DNA of 64,000 nt from Brevibacterium antiquum CNRZ 918 (GTDB taxonomy: Bacteria; Actinomycetota; Actinomycetes; Actinomycetales; Brevibacteriaceae): the NCBI RefSeq assembly GCF_900169145.1, contig NZ_FXZD01000002.1:310001-374000 (forward strand), read 5' to 3'. A model generated the notes under the pieces. The model saw only the letters and a list, made by a program, of their open reading frames with translations, searched no databases and was not told the DNA's origin. Every line of letters starts with the position of its first letter. The stretch's first letter is position 1. The translations under genes and the position numbers were made by a program. This document shows positions 27,065 through 34,828 of the stretch, one piece after another.

Positions 27065-27529
27065 TCAGTCCTGAGACACCGAGGCGGCCAGGTTGGCCAA
27101 CGAGGATTCGAGTCCGTCCTGATCGACGACGGGGAAGCTGATCTGTGCCAGCACGTCCTTGTCCGTGACTGAACTCCAGTCATAGGTGATGGAGGCCTCG
27201 GTCGAGTGGCGGCCCAGAGGAGTGAGCTCCCAGACCCACTCCCATCCCGCGGGCTCCTGACCGCTCGGCGCGGTGGTCCAGGCCAGGAGTTTGTTCTCCT
27301 CGTAGCCGACGACGTGGTTATCGGTCTTGTAGTCGCCGCCCATCTTGTCCCAATGCATGTTCATCGTGAACACCTGACCGACGGCGGTGATGCGATCGGT
27401 CTTGTCGTCGGAGACCACCATGCCCGAACCGTCGATCTCTGAGTGTCGCTCGGGGTTGGAGAGTACTGCGAAGATGTCCTCCGGTGCAGCATCGATCGTT
27501 CTGGAAGCGCTGACTTTCGTCTCTGTCAT
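27065..27529 (-). CDS. SRPBCC family protein
   Basis: 154 residues with the START-like fold pattern: SASRTIDAAPEDIFAVLSNP, then a central VVGYEENKLLAWTTAP and WELTPLGRHSTEASITYDW, then a C-terminal helix. Members form a hydrophobic ligand pocket and range from polyketide cyclases to stress proteins. No operon partner is adjacent on the same strand. It lies between relics of aspA and DUF2891. Confidence 0.85.
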   Translation of the reverse strand: MTETKVSASRTIDAAPEDIFAVLSNPERHSEIDGSGMVVSDDKTDRITAVGQVFTMNMHWDKMGGDYKTDNHVVGYEENKLLAWTTAPSGQEPAGWEWVWELTPLGRHSTEASITYDWSSVTDKDVLAQISFPVVDQDGLESSLANLAASVSQD

Positions 27530-27623
27530 GGTCTTCGCCTTTCGTTGCTTTTACTCCGGCTGTTCGAGACCCGGTCGACTGACCTGATCCTGGTGGCCAG
27601 GCTATACCCGGAGCGGCGACGCG

Positions 27624-27723
27624 TCACTCTGCTGAGGCAGGATCGATGTTGCCGAACAGCTCGAGGGTCCACGCCACCCAATGCGACACAATGTATTCGT
27701 CCGAGACGGCGGCTTGTCTCAGA
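27624..27723 (-). pseudogene. C-terminal relic of a DUF2891 gene
   Basis: One open stretch ends at a TGA (27624-27626) and reads AAVSDEYIVSHWVAWTLEL, matching the C-terminus of the intact DUF2891 protein (ASVSDEYMASHWVATFAWEA). No upstream homologous sequence is present. Together with the aspA relic at 26965 it repeats the aspA then DUF2891 order found at 22-25 kb. Confidence 0.7.
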
Positions 27724-27741
27724 TGCGTTCGCCACCGCGTC

Positions 27742-27945
27742 TCAGCAGCCGAAGAGGCGAGCGAAGAAGCCGCCGCTCTTGTTCGCGCGGGCCGCCGCGA
27801 CCTCGGTGTCGGTGTGTTTGCCGTTGCACCACTGTCCGGCGGGCACGGTCTGCTTGACTGATTGGATGTGGTTGCCGCAACCGGCCCAGGTTGTCTTCTC
27901 GCAGACTTTGCATGTCACTGCTCTGCACGCGGTGGCCTCTTTCAT
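27742..27945 (-). CDS. Small cysteine-rich protein
   Basis: 67 residues from ATG 27945; no clear ribosome site, so the start is uncertain. It contains five or six cysteines arranged as CRAVTCKVCEKTTWAGCG, then WCNGKH, and ends RLFGC. Small proteins with the CxxC and TTWAGCG pattern occur widely in actinobacteria without a known function; a zinc ribbon or thiol-reactive role is plausible. It is divergent from the CsoR-family regulator, with that regulator's likely operator between them. Confidence 0.7.
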   Translation of the reverse strand: MKEATACRAVTCKVCEKTTWAGCGNHIQSVKQTVPAGQWCNGKHTDTEVAAARANKSGGFFARLFGC

Positions 27946-27981
27946 CGCTGTCGTCGGAGAGTGCCCGGGACGCCCGTTCGG

Positions 27982-28022
27982 ATACCCCGGTAGGTATAAC
28001 TTCAATATACCTATGGGGGTAT
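27982..28022. promoter_or_regulatory. CsoR-type operator
   Basis: Arms ATACCCCGGTAGGTATA (27982-27998) and TATACCTATGGGGGTAT (28006-28022), complementary at 15 of 17 positions around a 7-nt spacer. C/G tracts flanked by TA are the signature of CsoR/CstR operators. It lies between the divergent Cys-rich gene and the regulator, so it may control both. Confidence 0.75.
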
Positions 28023-28069
28023 AGTGATTGTCAATCCGAATACCGAAAGACCACGATGGGGGAACGCTC

Positions 28070-28444
28070 ATGACCGACCAGACGCTGTCCACAGAACATG
28101 CGGGAACCATCGCTGCGAAGAGCGAGGCCGACATGGCTGTACCCGATGCCGGCGCGACCGAAGCGGAGCTGGGGTCCGAGGTCGTTCTCGCCGATCCGGC
28201 GGCGCAGAAGAAGATTCTCAACCGATTGCGTCGTGCGCAGGGACAGCTCGGAGCCGTCATCAGCGCCGTCGAAGACGGGTCCCACTGCCGCGATGTCATC
28301 CACCAGCTGTCAGCTGTGACGAAGGCGCTCGACCGCGCGGGATTCCTTGTGATCTCGACCGCGCTGCGCGAATGCCTTGACGGCGAAACTGAGGACGGCG
28401 CGCAGGTCGACGAGCTGGAGAAGCTCTTCCTGACCCTGGCCTAG
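28070..28444 (+). CDS. CsoR-family regulator lacking the copper-ligand His (CstR-like)
   Basis: 124 residues from ATG 28070 with a GGGGGA stretch upstream. After an unusual 40-residue N-terminal extension comes the all-helical CsoR/RcnR domain (RLRRAQGQLGAVISAVEDG). Copper-sensing CsoR uses Cys, His 25 residues later and Cys four after that. Here Cys73 and Cys102 are present, but the His position (98) is Ala. The Cys pair without His is the pattern of persulfide-sensing CstR proteins, so reactive sulfur is a better guess than copper. No copper ATPase is nearby. It probably represses itself and the divergent Cys-rich gene through the operator at 27982-28022. Confidence 0.85.
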   Translation: MTDQTLSTEHAGTIAAKSEADMAVPDAGATEAELGSEVVLADPAAQKKILNRLRRAQGQLGAVISAVEDGSHCRDVIHQLSAVTKALDRAGFLVISTALRECLDGETEDGAQVDELEKLFLTLA

Positions 28445-28478
28445 GAGACTCCCACCCCCGCCGCCGATGCAGCCGTGT

Positions 28479-29177
28479 TCAGCCCGAGCCGGAGTCGGTC
28501 TCTTCGCTTTTGCCGGCGCAGCTTCTGCCGCTGCTTTCTCCATCGCCTTCGTCGCTGGTGTCGTCGTCGGTTTCCTCATCCCGGCTGCTCCTATCGAAGA
28601 GGACGATGAATGTGGCCCCGGCCAGCACCAGCCCGGAGATGACGATTGCGATGGGCCCGAACTGGAAGGGCAGGACATTGCGGAGCAGCCCGCGCACCGT
28701 CGAACTCGGATCTGCGAGTGTGGCGGCGACGAAGATTGCGACCAGGATCGAGACCCCCAGTGCGGCGAATCGGTTCCAGGCTCCATCAATGTGCCCAGAC
28801 AGCAGCCGTCCGGCCTTGATGATCCGTCCCGTGCGCAGAATTCGCAGTGCACCGATGAGTCTGATCAGTCGAAACAGCTGCACCGGACCGAGGGCGAAGA
28901 CGACGCCGAGGACGATGAGGATGGTGAGCACCACCAGCCACAGATGCCGTTTGAACCAGGCGATCTTGTCAGGGGCGATGACGAGGAGGATGAGGGTCTC
29001 GCCGACGAGGACCAGTCCGGAGAGGAAATTGATGACCCTTCCGGCATCGGCCCACGGTCCGGAGAGGAAGCTGAGGAACACCGCTGGAATCGACACGAGC
29101 GCAGCGATGAGGACCGGCATCGCCAGTCGCTCTTGCCAGCGCTGCTCTCGGCTCGTTGCGTTCGGGTGCTCATTCAT
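28479..29177 (-). CDS. Membrane protein with an S4-like voltage-sensor helix
   Basis: 232 residues with about five or six membrane segments. The segment LFRLIRLIGALRILRTGRII has basic residues every third position, as in the S4 helix of voltage-gated channels, and is preceded by three hydrophobic helices. Two more helices follow, but no TVGYG-type selectivity filter is present. The C-terminal 35 residues are Asp/Glu/Ser-rich. It may be a voltage-sensing or proton-channel-like protein, or a K+ channel relative that lost its pore. Convergent with the CsoR-family gene. Confidence 0.7.
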   Translation of the reverse strand: MNEHPNATSREQRWQERLAMPVLIAALVSIPAVFLSFLSGPWADAGRVINFLSGLVLVGETLILLVIAPDKIAWFKRHLWLVVLTILIVLGVVFALGPVQLFRLIRLIGALRILRTGRIIKAGRLLSGHIDGAWNRFAALGVSILVAIFVAATLADPSSTVRGLLRNVLPFQFGPIAIVISGLVLAGATFIVLFDRSSRDEETDDDTSDEGDGESSGRSCAGKSEETDSGSG

Positions 29178-29251
29178 CGTCCCCCACAGGATAAACGGTC
29201 ATCGCACTCCGGCAAGACCGCTGTAGTGTCGGACCAGCCTCGCGCACGCAT

Positions 29252-32200
29252 CTATCCCTCCAACAGCCCCCTGATGTCATCGGCGGTCACCGTCTGGCTG
29301 AAGGCCTGACCGCTGGGTCCACGTCCTCCGAACGCTCCGCCGTCGCTCATGAGCGAGTCGAAGAGCTCGGCCTTCCTCTTCTGCAGGGCCAGGACCTTCT
29401 CCTCGATCGTGCCCTCGGCGACGTAGCGGTAGACCATGACGCTCTTCGTCTGCCCGATCCGGTGGGCCCGGTCGATGGCCTGATTCTCTGTGGCCGGATT
29501 CCACCACGGGTCCATGAGGAAGACATAGTCCGCCTCGGTGAGGTTGAGGCCGAACCCGCCGGCCTTGAGGCTGATGAGGAACACCGGAGCCGCCCCGGTG
29601 CGGAACTCATCGATGATCGTCTCCCGTTTGCGCGTCGAGCCATCGAGGACGACGTAGGGGACACCTCGGCGATCGAGGTCCTCGGCGACCTTGTCGAGGA
29701 ACGAGGTGAACTGGCTGAACACGATCGACCGGTGCCCCTCGGCGACGACATCCTCGAGACGCTCCATGAGAGCCGCGAGCTTGCTCGAGGCTACGCCCTC
29801 ATGCTCGACGTCGACGATGCGCGGGTCCAGGGCGAGCATCCGCAGCAGGGTCAGCGACCGGAAGACGATGAACCGCTGCTTGTCGTACTCGCTGTCGATG
29901 AAGCCGAGGATCTTCTTCCTCTCCTTCTGCAGCACCCGGTCATAGAGCTTCCTGTGCTCGGAGTTGAGCTCGACATTAATCACCTGCTCCTGCTTCTGAG
30001 GCAGATCGGCGGCCACAAGATCCTTCGATCGGCGCAGCATGAACGGCCTGATCCGGCGCTGCAGTCGCGTCATCCGCCCCGGATTCTCACCACCTTCGAT
30101 GGGCCGCACATACTCTTCTTCGAAGCGGTGTGCGCTGGGGAAGAGGCCCGGCGCGGTGATCGAAAACAGCGACCACAGGTCCCGCAGCGAATTCTCCAGT
30201 GGCGTGCCAGTCAACGCCAGCCGGAAGGGGGCGTTGACCGACGTCGCGGCCTGGTGGACCTGGGACGAGCTGTTCTTGACGAACTGCGCCTCATCGAGGA
30301 CGAATCCCGACCAGGTCAGGTCTGAGATCGGGTCTTCGTCGAGGCGGAGCATGGCATAGGACATGACGATGACATCGGCACCGTCGACTACCTCGGCGAG
30401 GTGCTTCTTCCTCTTCTTCGTCGACTCGGCAACCACGCGAACGTCGAGGTCGGGGGTGAACTTCGCGGCTTCCTTCGCCCAGTTGCCCACCACCGAGGTG
30501 GGGGCGACGACGAGGAACGGCGGGTGCGGTTCCACATCCCCGGAGTTCGCGTGCGCAGTCTTCGCGTGCTCGGCCTTCGCATGGGCGATGAGTGCCAGGG
30601 TCTGCAGGGTCTTGCCCAGCCCCATGTCATCGGCGAGGATCCCACCGAGGCGGCACCGATGCAGCAGCGCCAACCACCGGAAGCCCTGCACCTGGTAGGG
30701 CCGCATGGTCACACCGCCCAGCGGCGGCACCTCAACAGCGGGCAGATGATCGAGATCGGCCAGCGCCAGGGCCGACTCCCTCCAGGACTGGGCGGGCTCG
30801 GACTCATCGGCTAGGTCCTCGAATTCGGACCACAGACCCACCTGCAAGCGGCTGATCTTCGGTGACTCGGGTTCCCATTCGGGGACGAGATCCGCCTCGG
30901 CCAGTAGGGCCTTGATCTTGTCGAAGACCGGTTTGTTCAGCGACAGGAAGGTGTCGTCGGAGAGTTTGATCTTCTTCGTGCCCGCCGCCAGGGCCTTGAA
31001 GAGTTTGACGAAGGGCACCGGGTGGCCATCGACGGTGATCTGGAAGCCGAGGTCGAACCAGTCGTTCTTCTCCGACTCCACCGAGGTGATCTTGACGTTA
31101 GGTTCGCCGCCGAGCTCCCGATACGGCTGCTTCTTCCCGCGGGTGATGACCTTGACGTGCTCGATGTCCTCGAGTCCGGGCAGGACGTTGACGACGAAGT
31201 CCGCGGTGTCGGCGTCGGTGAGCTCCATATCGCGGATGCCGCTGGGAAATGAGGCATCGGCCAGGTGGGCTTCGACGTCGCGGGTGACGCCTGCTTCATG
31301 CTCGAGATCGCGGTTCTCACGTGCAGCGTGGCCACTGCTCGTCGCTGCCAGCGCCACCGGCAACGTCCGTCGCGGCCCCGAATACTCCCAATACCACTCC
31401 AGGCTCACCTGGTCTGAAACTCCGAACTTGAGGAACAGCACCAGTCGCGGCTGGCTGAACTGGGGAAACTTCACCGACTCATCGGTGCTGACCACCTCGG
31501 TGCTGTTGCGCAGCTGCGGGTAGTACTCCTCGAAGAACTCCTCGGCCTCGTCATTGGGGATGGTGATCGGCCCGGGTGCGTTGAAGACAGAGAGTGCTGA
31601 CTCCCTCGTTGATGCGGTGGTCGGTGCCAGGGTCACGGTGAAGCCCGAGCGCAGGTCGACGCCGAAGAACCCGTGCGTCCAGATCGGCTTGATGAGGCCG
31701 GGGGCGAACTCGCGCTCATCGATGGTGGCCCGCGGTTGCACCCGCAGCTGCCCTTGGACGCGGTTGACGTCGACGACGGCCTTGGCATGCCGCCCGATGT
31801 GGATGTTCATGCCCTGATTGACCCCGACGAGCTCGATGCCGAGCGCCGTCCCCTGATCGAACATCTCCCACAGCAGGGGAGTGCGAAAGTCGCCGAGGCT
31901 GTAGGGCGCACCGTCGGGTGTGAAGTCCGTCTTGTCTCGGGTTCGTAGGCCCGCGAGCTGGGAGAACCATTCCTGGTGGCGTGGATCGACGTCGAACTGC
32001 CTGGCCATTCGGTCGATATTGCGCCAGGTCAGCGACTTCTTCACCCAGTTGCCGGACTCGCTGAGGAGGAGTGGGCGGATGGCCAAGCTCGGGTTGGCTC
32101 CCGGAGTGACCTCGTTCTTGGCAAGCAGGGTCGAATGCTTCGGTTCGAACCAGGTGCGAGCCACAACCTCGACGAGCTCGAATCCCAAGGCCACGGGCGT

Positions 32201-32293
32201 GTACTCCTTGGGAGCCGCCTCGGCGAGGGAGGCGAAGGCATCACGCCAGCTGGTGGTGGTGTGATGGGACGAGGCATGGTCATTGTCGGGCAC
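29252..32293 (-). CDS. SNF2/RapA-type DEAD/DEAH helicase
   Basis: 1013 residues from GTG 32293 (GAGAGG 8 nt upstream). The N-terminal 500 residues form the SNF2-associated region without a SWIM zinc finger. The motor follows: motif I ADDMGLGKTLQT, Ia VVAPTSVVGNW, II DEAQ, III ALTGTPLENS, V GGFGLNLTEAD and VI AIDRAHRIGQ. Bacterial members are ATP-driven DNA or RNA polymerase remodellers; several sit in defence islands, but here no nuclease or methylase partner is adjacent. It stands alone between the S4-like protein and a set of small genes on the other strand. Confidence 0.95.
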   Translation of the reverse strand: MPDNDHASSHHTTTSWRDAFASLAEAAPKEYTPVALGFELVEVVARTWFEPKHSTLLAKNEVTPGANPSLAIRPLLLSESGNWVKKSLTWRNIDRMARQFDVDPRHQEWFSQLAGLRTRDKTDFTPDGAPYSLGDFRTPLLWEMFDQGTALGIELVGVNQGMNIHIGRHAKAVVDVNRVQGQLRVQPRATIDEREFAPGLIKPIWTHGFFGVDLRSGFTVTLAPTTASTRESALSVFNAPGPITIPNDEAEEFFEEYYPQLRNSTEVVSTDESVKFPQFSQPRLVLFLKFGVSDQVSLEWYWEYSGPRRTLPVALAATSSGHAARENRDLEHEAGVTRDVEAHLADASFPSGIRDMELTDADTADFVVNVLPGLEDIEHVKVITRGKKQPYRELGGEPNVKITSVESEKNDWFDLGFQITVDGHPVPFVKLFKALAAGTKKIKLSDDTFLSLNKPVFDKIKALLAEADLVPEWEPESPKISRLQVGLWSEFEDLADESEPAQSWRESALALADLDHLPAVEVPPLGGVTMRPYQVQGFRWLALLHRCRLGGILADDMGLGKTLQTLALIAHAKAEHAKTAHANSGDVEPHPPFLVVAPTSVVGNWAKEAAKFTPDLDVRVVAESTKKRKKHLAEVVDGADVIVMSYAMLRLDEDPISDLTWSGFVLDEAQFVKNSSSQVHQAATSVNAPFRLALTGTPLENSLRDLWSLFSITAPGLFPSAHRFEEEYVRPIEGGENPGRMTRLQRRIRPFMLRRSKDLVAADLPQKQEQVINVELNSEHRKLYDRVLQKERKKILGFIDSEYDKQRFIVFRSLTLLRMLALDPRIVDVEHEGVASSKLAALMERLEDVVAEGHRSIVFSQFTSFLDKVAEDLDRRGVPYVVLDGSTRKRETIIDEFRTGAAPVFLISLKAGGFGLNLTEADYVFLMDPWWNPATENQAIDRAHRIGQTKSVMVYRYVAEGTIEEKVLALQKRKAELFDSLMSDGGAFGGRGPSGQAFSQTVTADDIRGLLEG

Positions 32294-32355
32294 TGTGCCA
32301 TCCTCTCACCACCGGCGAACCGACCGTGTCAGGGCTGCGCGCTATCCTCGAGGGT

Positions 32356-32724
32356 ATGGATGAGAACAACGACGTTCACACAGAGTTCTTCGGCACCTAT
32401 ACCCGAGCCTTGATCGACCGTGACGCCGCAGCGATCGCCGACCACTATGCAGTCCCGGCACAGATCGAGTTCCCCGGGCAGCGGATAGCGGTCACCGATA
32501 CGAGTCAGACAAAGGTCTTCTTCGCCGGAGCGTTTGGCCAGTACGAGGGGGTGACGGACATTGATGCCGCCGTCGAGGTGGTTGCCTCGACCGGGCACAG
32601 CATTTGGGCTGATGTCACCTGGCGATATCACGGAGGTGCTCCGGATGAACGGAACATGTACCAACTCGTCCGCACCAAAGGCGGCTGGAAGGTCGCCGTC
32701 CTCACGCCCATGACGCTCGGGTGA
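32356..32724 (+). CDS. NTF2/SnoaL-like small protein
   Basis: 122 residues, start taken as ATG 32356; a GTG at 32326 is possible and neither has an ideal ribosome site. The pattern (FFGTYTRALIDRDAAAIADH, then ADVTWRYHGG and YQLVRTKGGWKVAVLTPM) fits the NTF2-like cone fold of SnoaL/DUF4440 proteins. Ligand or reaction unknown. Its stop overlaps the start region of the VOC gene, so they are co-transcribed. Confidence 0.7.
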   Translation: MDENNDVHTEFFGTYTRALIDRDAAAIADHYAVPAQIEFPGQRIAVTDTSQTKVFFAGAFGQYEGVTDIDAAVEVVASTGHSIWADVTWRYHGGAPDERNMYQLVRTKGGWKVAVLTPMTLG

Positions 32725-32741
32725 AGGGGTTAGGGGCAATG

Positions 32742-33155
32742 ATGGCTGACTATCCAAAGCTGCTGCAGACTGTCATCGATACGACCGCGCCGCGGGCGCT
32801 CGCCGAGTTCTATCGGAAACTACTCGGCTACGTCTACCGCCCCGGTGACGAACCAGAATACAACGGGGAGGCCGATGATTCCGACTGGTTGGTGCTCACC
32901 GACTCGAGCGGCATCCGGAAGCTGGCGTTTCAACAGGTTGAGCACCTCGAACCCACTACCTGGCCCAGTGCCACGGTCCCCATGCAGATGCATCTCGATC
33001 TCATCGTGACGGCTAGAGCCGAGCTCGAATGCCAACGCGAACGAGCCGAGGAGCTTGGTGCTCAGGTGCTGGTTGACCACACCGAGGACCCCGACGAACC
33101 GCTCTACGTATTCACAGACCCTGCCGGGCACCCGTTCTGCATCTTCGTCGCGTGA
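32742..33155 (+). CDS. VOC-superfamily (glyoxalase-like) protein
   Basis: 137 residues from ATG 32742 (AGGGG 5-6 nt upstream). A glyoxalase/bleomycin-resistance fold is indicated by VIDTTAPRALAEFYRKLLGY at the start, QMHLDLIV in the middle and YVFTDPAGHPFCIFV at the end, the last being the classic VOC terminus. The cytosolic activity is not predictable. Second of three small co-directional genes. Confidence 0.9.
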   Translation: MADYPKLLQTVIDTTAPRALAEFYRKLLGYVYRPGDEPEYNGEADDSDWLVLTDSSGIRKLAFQQVEHLEPTTWPSATVPMQMHLDLIVTARAELECQRERAEELGAQVLVDHTEDPDEPLYVFTDPAGHPFCIFVA

Positions 33156-33451
33156 TGGGGGCGCCTTACACCGACGATGACAAGTGGTTGCTCATCAAGG
33201 GCCGTCGTTGGCGCAGAACCGATCCAGAGCTGAGTCCGGACGTGGTCGAAGAACTCAAACACCACCTCGGCGCAGCTCGAAACGGTCTGCGCGCCGCGAA
33301 GAAGTCAGGCTCGGACGACGACCTCAAGAATGCCCGGGGACGCGTGAACAGCGCCAAGCACGGACTGGGGGAGCGCGGTGACTACTGGTGGGAGATGACG
33401 GTCGTTGAGAGGCGCGAGCGCGCCGAGTCAGCGCTTGATGACCTGCGATGA
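33155..33451 (+). CDS. Conserved small protein of unknown function
   Basis: 98 residues; the ATG overlaps the VOC stop (TGATG). The sequence starts GAPYTDDDKWLLIKGRRWRR and continues as two charged helices (LKHHLGAARNGLRAAKK, then RGRVNSAKHGLGERG). I recognise the pattern from actinobacterial proteins often mislabelled as Tol-type transporters; nothing here supports transport. Soluble, basic, function unknown. Confidence 0.75.
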   Translation: MGAPYTDDDKWLLIKGRRWRRTDPELSPDVVEELKHHLGAARNGLRAAKKSGSDDDLKNARGRVNSAKHGLGERGDYWWEMTVVERRERAESALDDLR

Positions 33452-33560
33452 CTTCGCAGCCCTCACTCCACTCGGCGGAGGTGAGGGGTGCCGGCTTCGT
33501 CATTGCGGAAAACCTCCGCGGCGGCACGATGAGCGATTCCCTCGATGGTCCGCTTCGCTG

Positions 33561-33959
33561 TCAGTTCGAGCTCTCGCCATCCGCTGCGAGCCGGCCTCGC
33601 AGCAGTGAGAAGAAGGTCTCAGGATCTCCTCGGCAGCCTGCCAGGTCCGTCTCGTCGAGCAAGATCCTCGCCCGCCGGTCCTCGAGCAGTACGACGACGG
33701 GTGAGCGACCGGCGGCTGTGCGAGCGGTGTCGGCGTCCATCTCATTGAGGTGGACAACGGTCAGGGGGACGCTGAGTTCGTTGAGGCCACGGGTCCATGC
33801 CGGTCTGGCCTTCAGCGACCTACCGTGAGAGATGTCGCAGAGGCTGCAGGATCTGGTGCCACGGATCTTGCCGAGGATATAGCCCAGCTCTCCGAAGAGA
33901 CCGCCGTCGGCAGCATAGACGCCGACGAGTCGCCGGCTCCCAGCGCGTTGTGTTGGCAT
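33561..33959 (-). CDS. Conserved hypothetical protein with a CSLCD motif
   Basis: 132 residues from ATG 33959 with AAGGA 5 nt upstream. The N-terminal half reads GVYAADGGLFGELGYILGKI, then GTRSCSLCDISHGRSLK, a CxxC followed by Asp and His that could bind metal or act as a thiol pair; the C-terminal half is plainer. It follows the sortase gene on the same strand, 58 bp away, and may be part of the same transcript. No function known to me. Confidence 0.65.
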   Translation of the reverse strand: MPTQRAGSRRLVGVYAADGGLFGELGYILGKIRGTRSCSLCDISHGRSLKARPAWTRGLNELSVPLTVVHLNEMDADTARTAAGRSPVVVLLEDRRARILLDETDLAGCRGDPETFFSLLRGRLAADGESSN

Positions 33960-34017
33960 GGTGTCCTTGCCTTCAATGTCGTGGGCACTGGTGACACAGT
34001 GCCCGAGATGGCGGCTC

Positions 34018-34764
34018 TCAGTTGTCGTCGACGAGGTGGCCGGTGACGACGATGTTGTCTTCATAGTGACCGGTCTGCTCGTTGAACTCACCGCCGCAGG
34101 TGATGAGTCGGATCTCCGGTTCCTTCGTATTGCCATAGACCTTGTAGTCGGGGAAGGAGTCTTTGCCGTAGTCGGTGACATCATCGATGCTGAATGTGGC
34201 CTTCGAACCGTCGTCGCGAGTCACGGTGAGAGTGTCTTTGGGTTTCAGGGCGCCGAGGTCGAAGAACACCGCTGGGCCTTCTTTTGCGGAGTCCACGTGC
34301 CCGACGATGAGTGAGGGGCCGACTTCACCGGGTGTGGGCGAACGTTTGTACCAGCCTGCGGGCGCGTCCTTGCCCAACGGGGGGACTTCGAGCACGTCTT
34401 CGTCTGTCAGGCCGAGCTCCATGATGCTGGTGTCGACATCGATGGCTGGAATCGTCAGTTTCGTCGGGGTGGAGGCATCCATCGCGTTGTCGGGCTTTGC
34501 CTCTGGCGTGGGGTCGGCTTCAGTGTTTGTGGGTGCCTCAGGTGCTGCGGGGGTCGGTGATTCTGTGCCGTCGGCGCCACCACTGGTTTGCGCTGCGACA
34601 GAGTCGCTGCTGGAGGCTGCATCCGGCTGTGGTGGTGATTGTCCGCGCACGAGGCCGACGGTGATGAGTAGTGCCGCGACGACGAGCAGGGCAAGGCCCG
34701 TCACGGCCCATACGTTGATGCCGCGGCGAGTCCTTGCCTGCTTGTCAGTCATGACTGGTGTCAT
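34018..34764 (-). CDS. Class F sortase
   Basis: 248 residues: one membrane anchor (residues 20-39), a Pro/Thr/Ala-rich linker to about residue 97, then the sortase barrel. Catalytic His156 (LIVGHVDSA), Cys223 (IRLITCGGEF) and a downstream basic partner are visible. The short LITC motif and overall form fit class F enzymes of high-GC Gram-positives. Sortases cut a C-terminal sorting signal and join the protein to the cell wall. The gene lies 56 bp downstream of a secreted CHRD-like protein with an atypical sorting tail, its likely substrate. Start could also be the ATG at codon 5. Confidence 0.9.
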   Translation of the reverse strand: MTPVMTDKQARTRRGINVWAVTGLALLVVAALLITVGLVRGQSPPQPDAASSSDSVAAQTSGGADGTESPTPAAPEAPTNTEADPTPEAKPDNAMDASTPTKLTIPAIDVDTSIMELGLTDEDVLEVPPLGKDAPAGWYKRSPTPGEVGPSLIVGHVDSAKEGPAVFFDLGALKPKDTLTVTRDDGSKATFSIDDVTDYGKDSFPDYKVYGNTKEPEIRLITCGGEFNEQTGHYEDNIVVTGHLVDDN

Positions 34765-34788
34765 CCTTTCTATTGCCGATCAGTTAGA

Positions 34789-34828
34789 TCGGCTGGGTCT
34801 CAGTGAGCTCGGCTGGGTCTCAGTGAGC
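34789..34828. repeat. 20-bp exact tandem duplication at a gene end
   Basis: TCGGCTGGGTCTCAGTGAGC occurs twice head to tail, at 34789-34808 and 34809-34828. The second copy contains the stop codon of the CHRD-like gene (34820-34822), so the duplication copied the last codons and 3' flank. Confidence 0.85.

Noticed and set aside
33452..33560. Possible shifted C-terminal extension of the CSLCD protein (reads ELTAKRTIEGIAHRAAAEVF in another frame)
   Set aside because: Plausible codon use, but no homology I recognise and no evidence of a frameshift; left as a curiosity.
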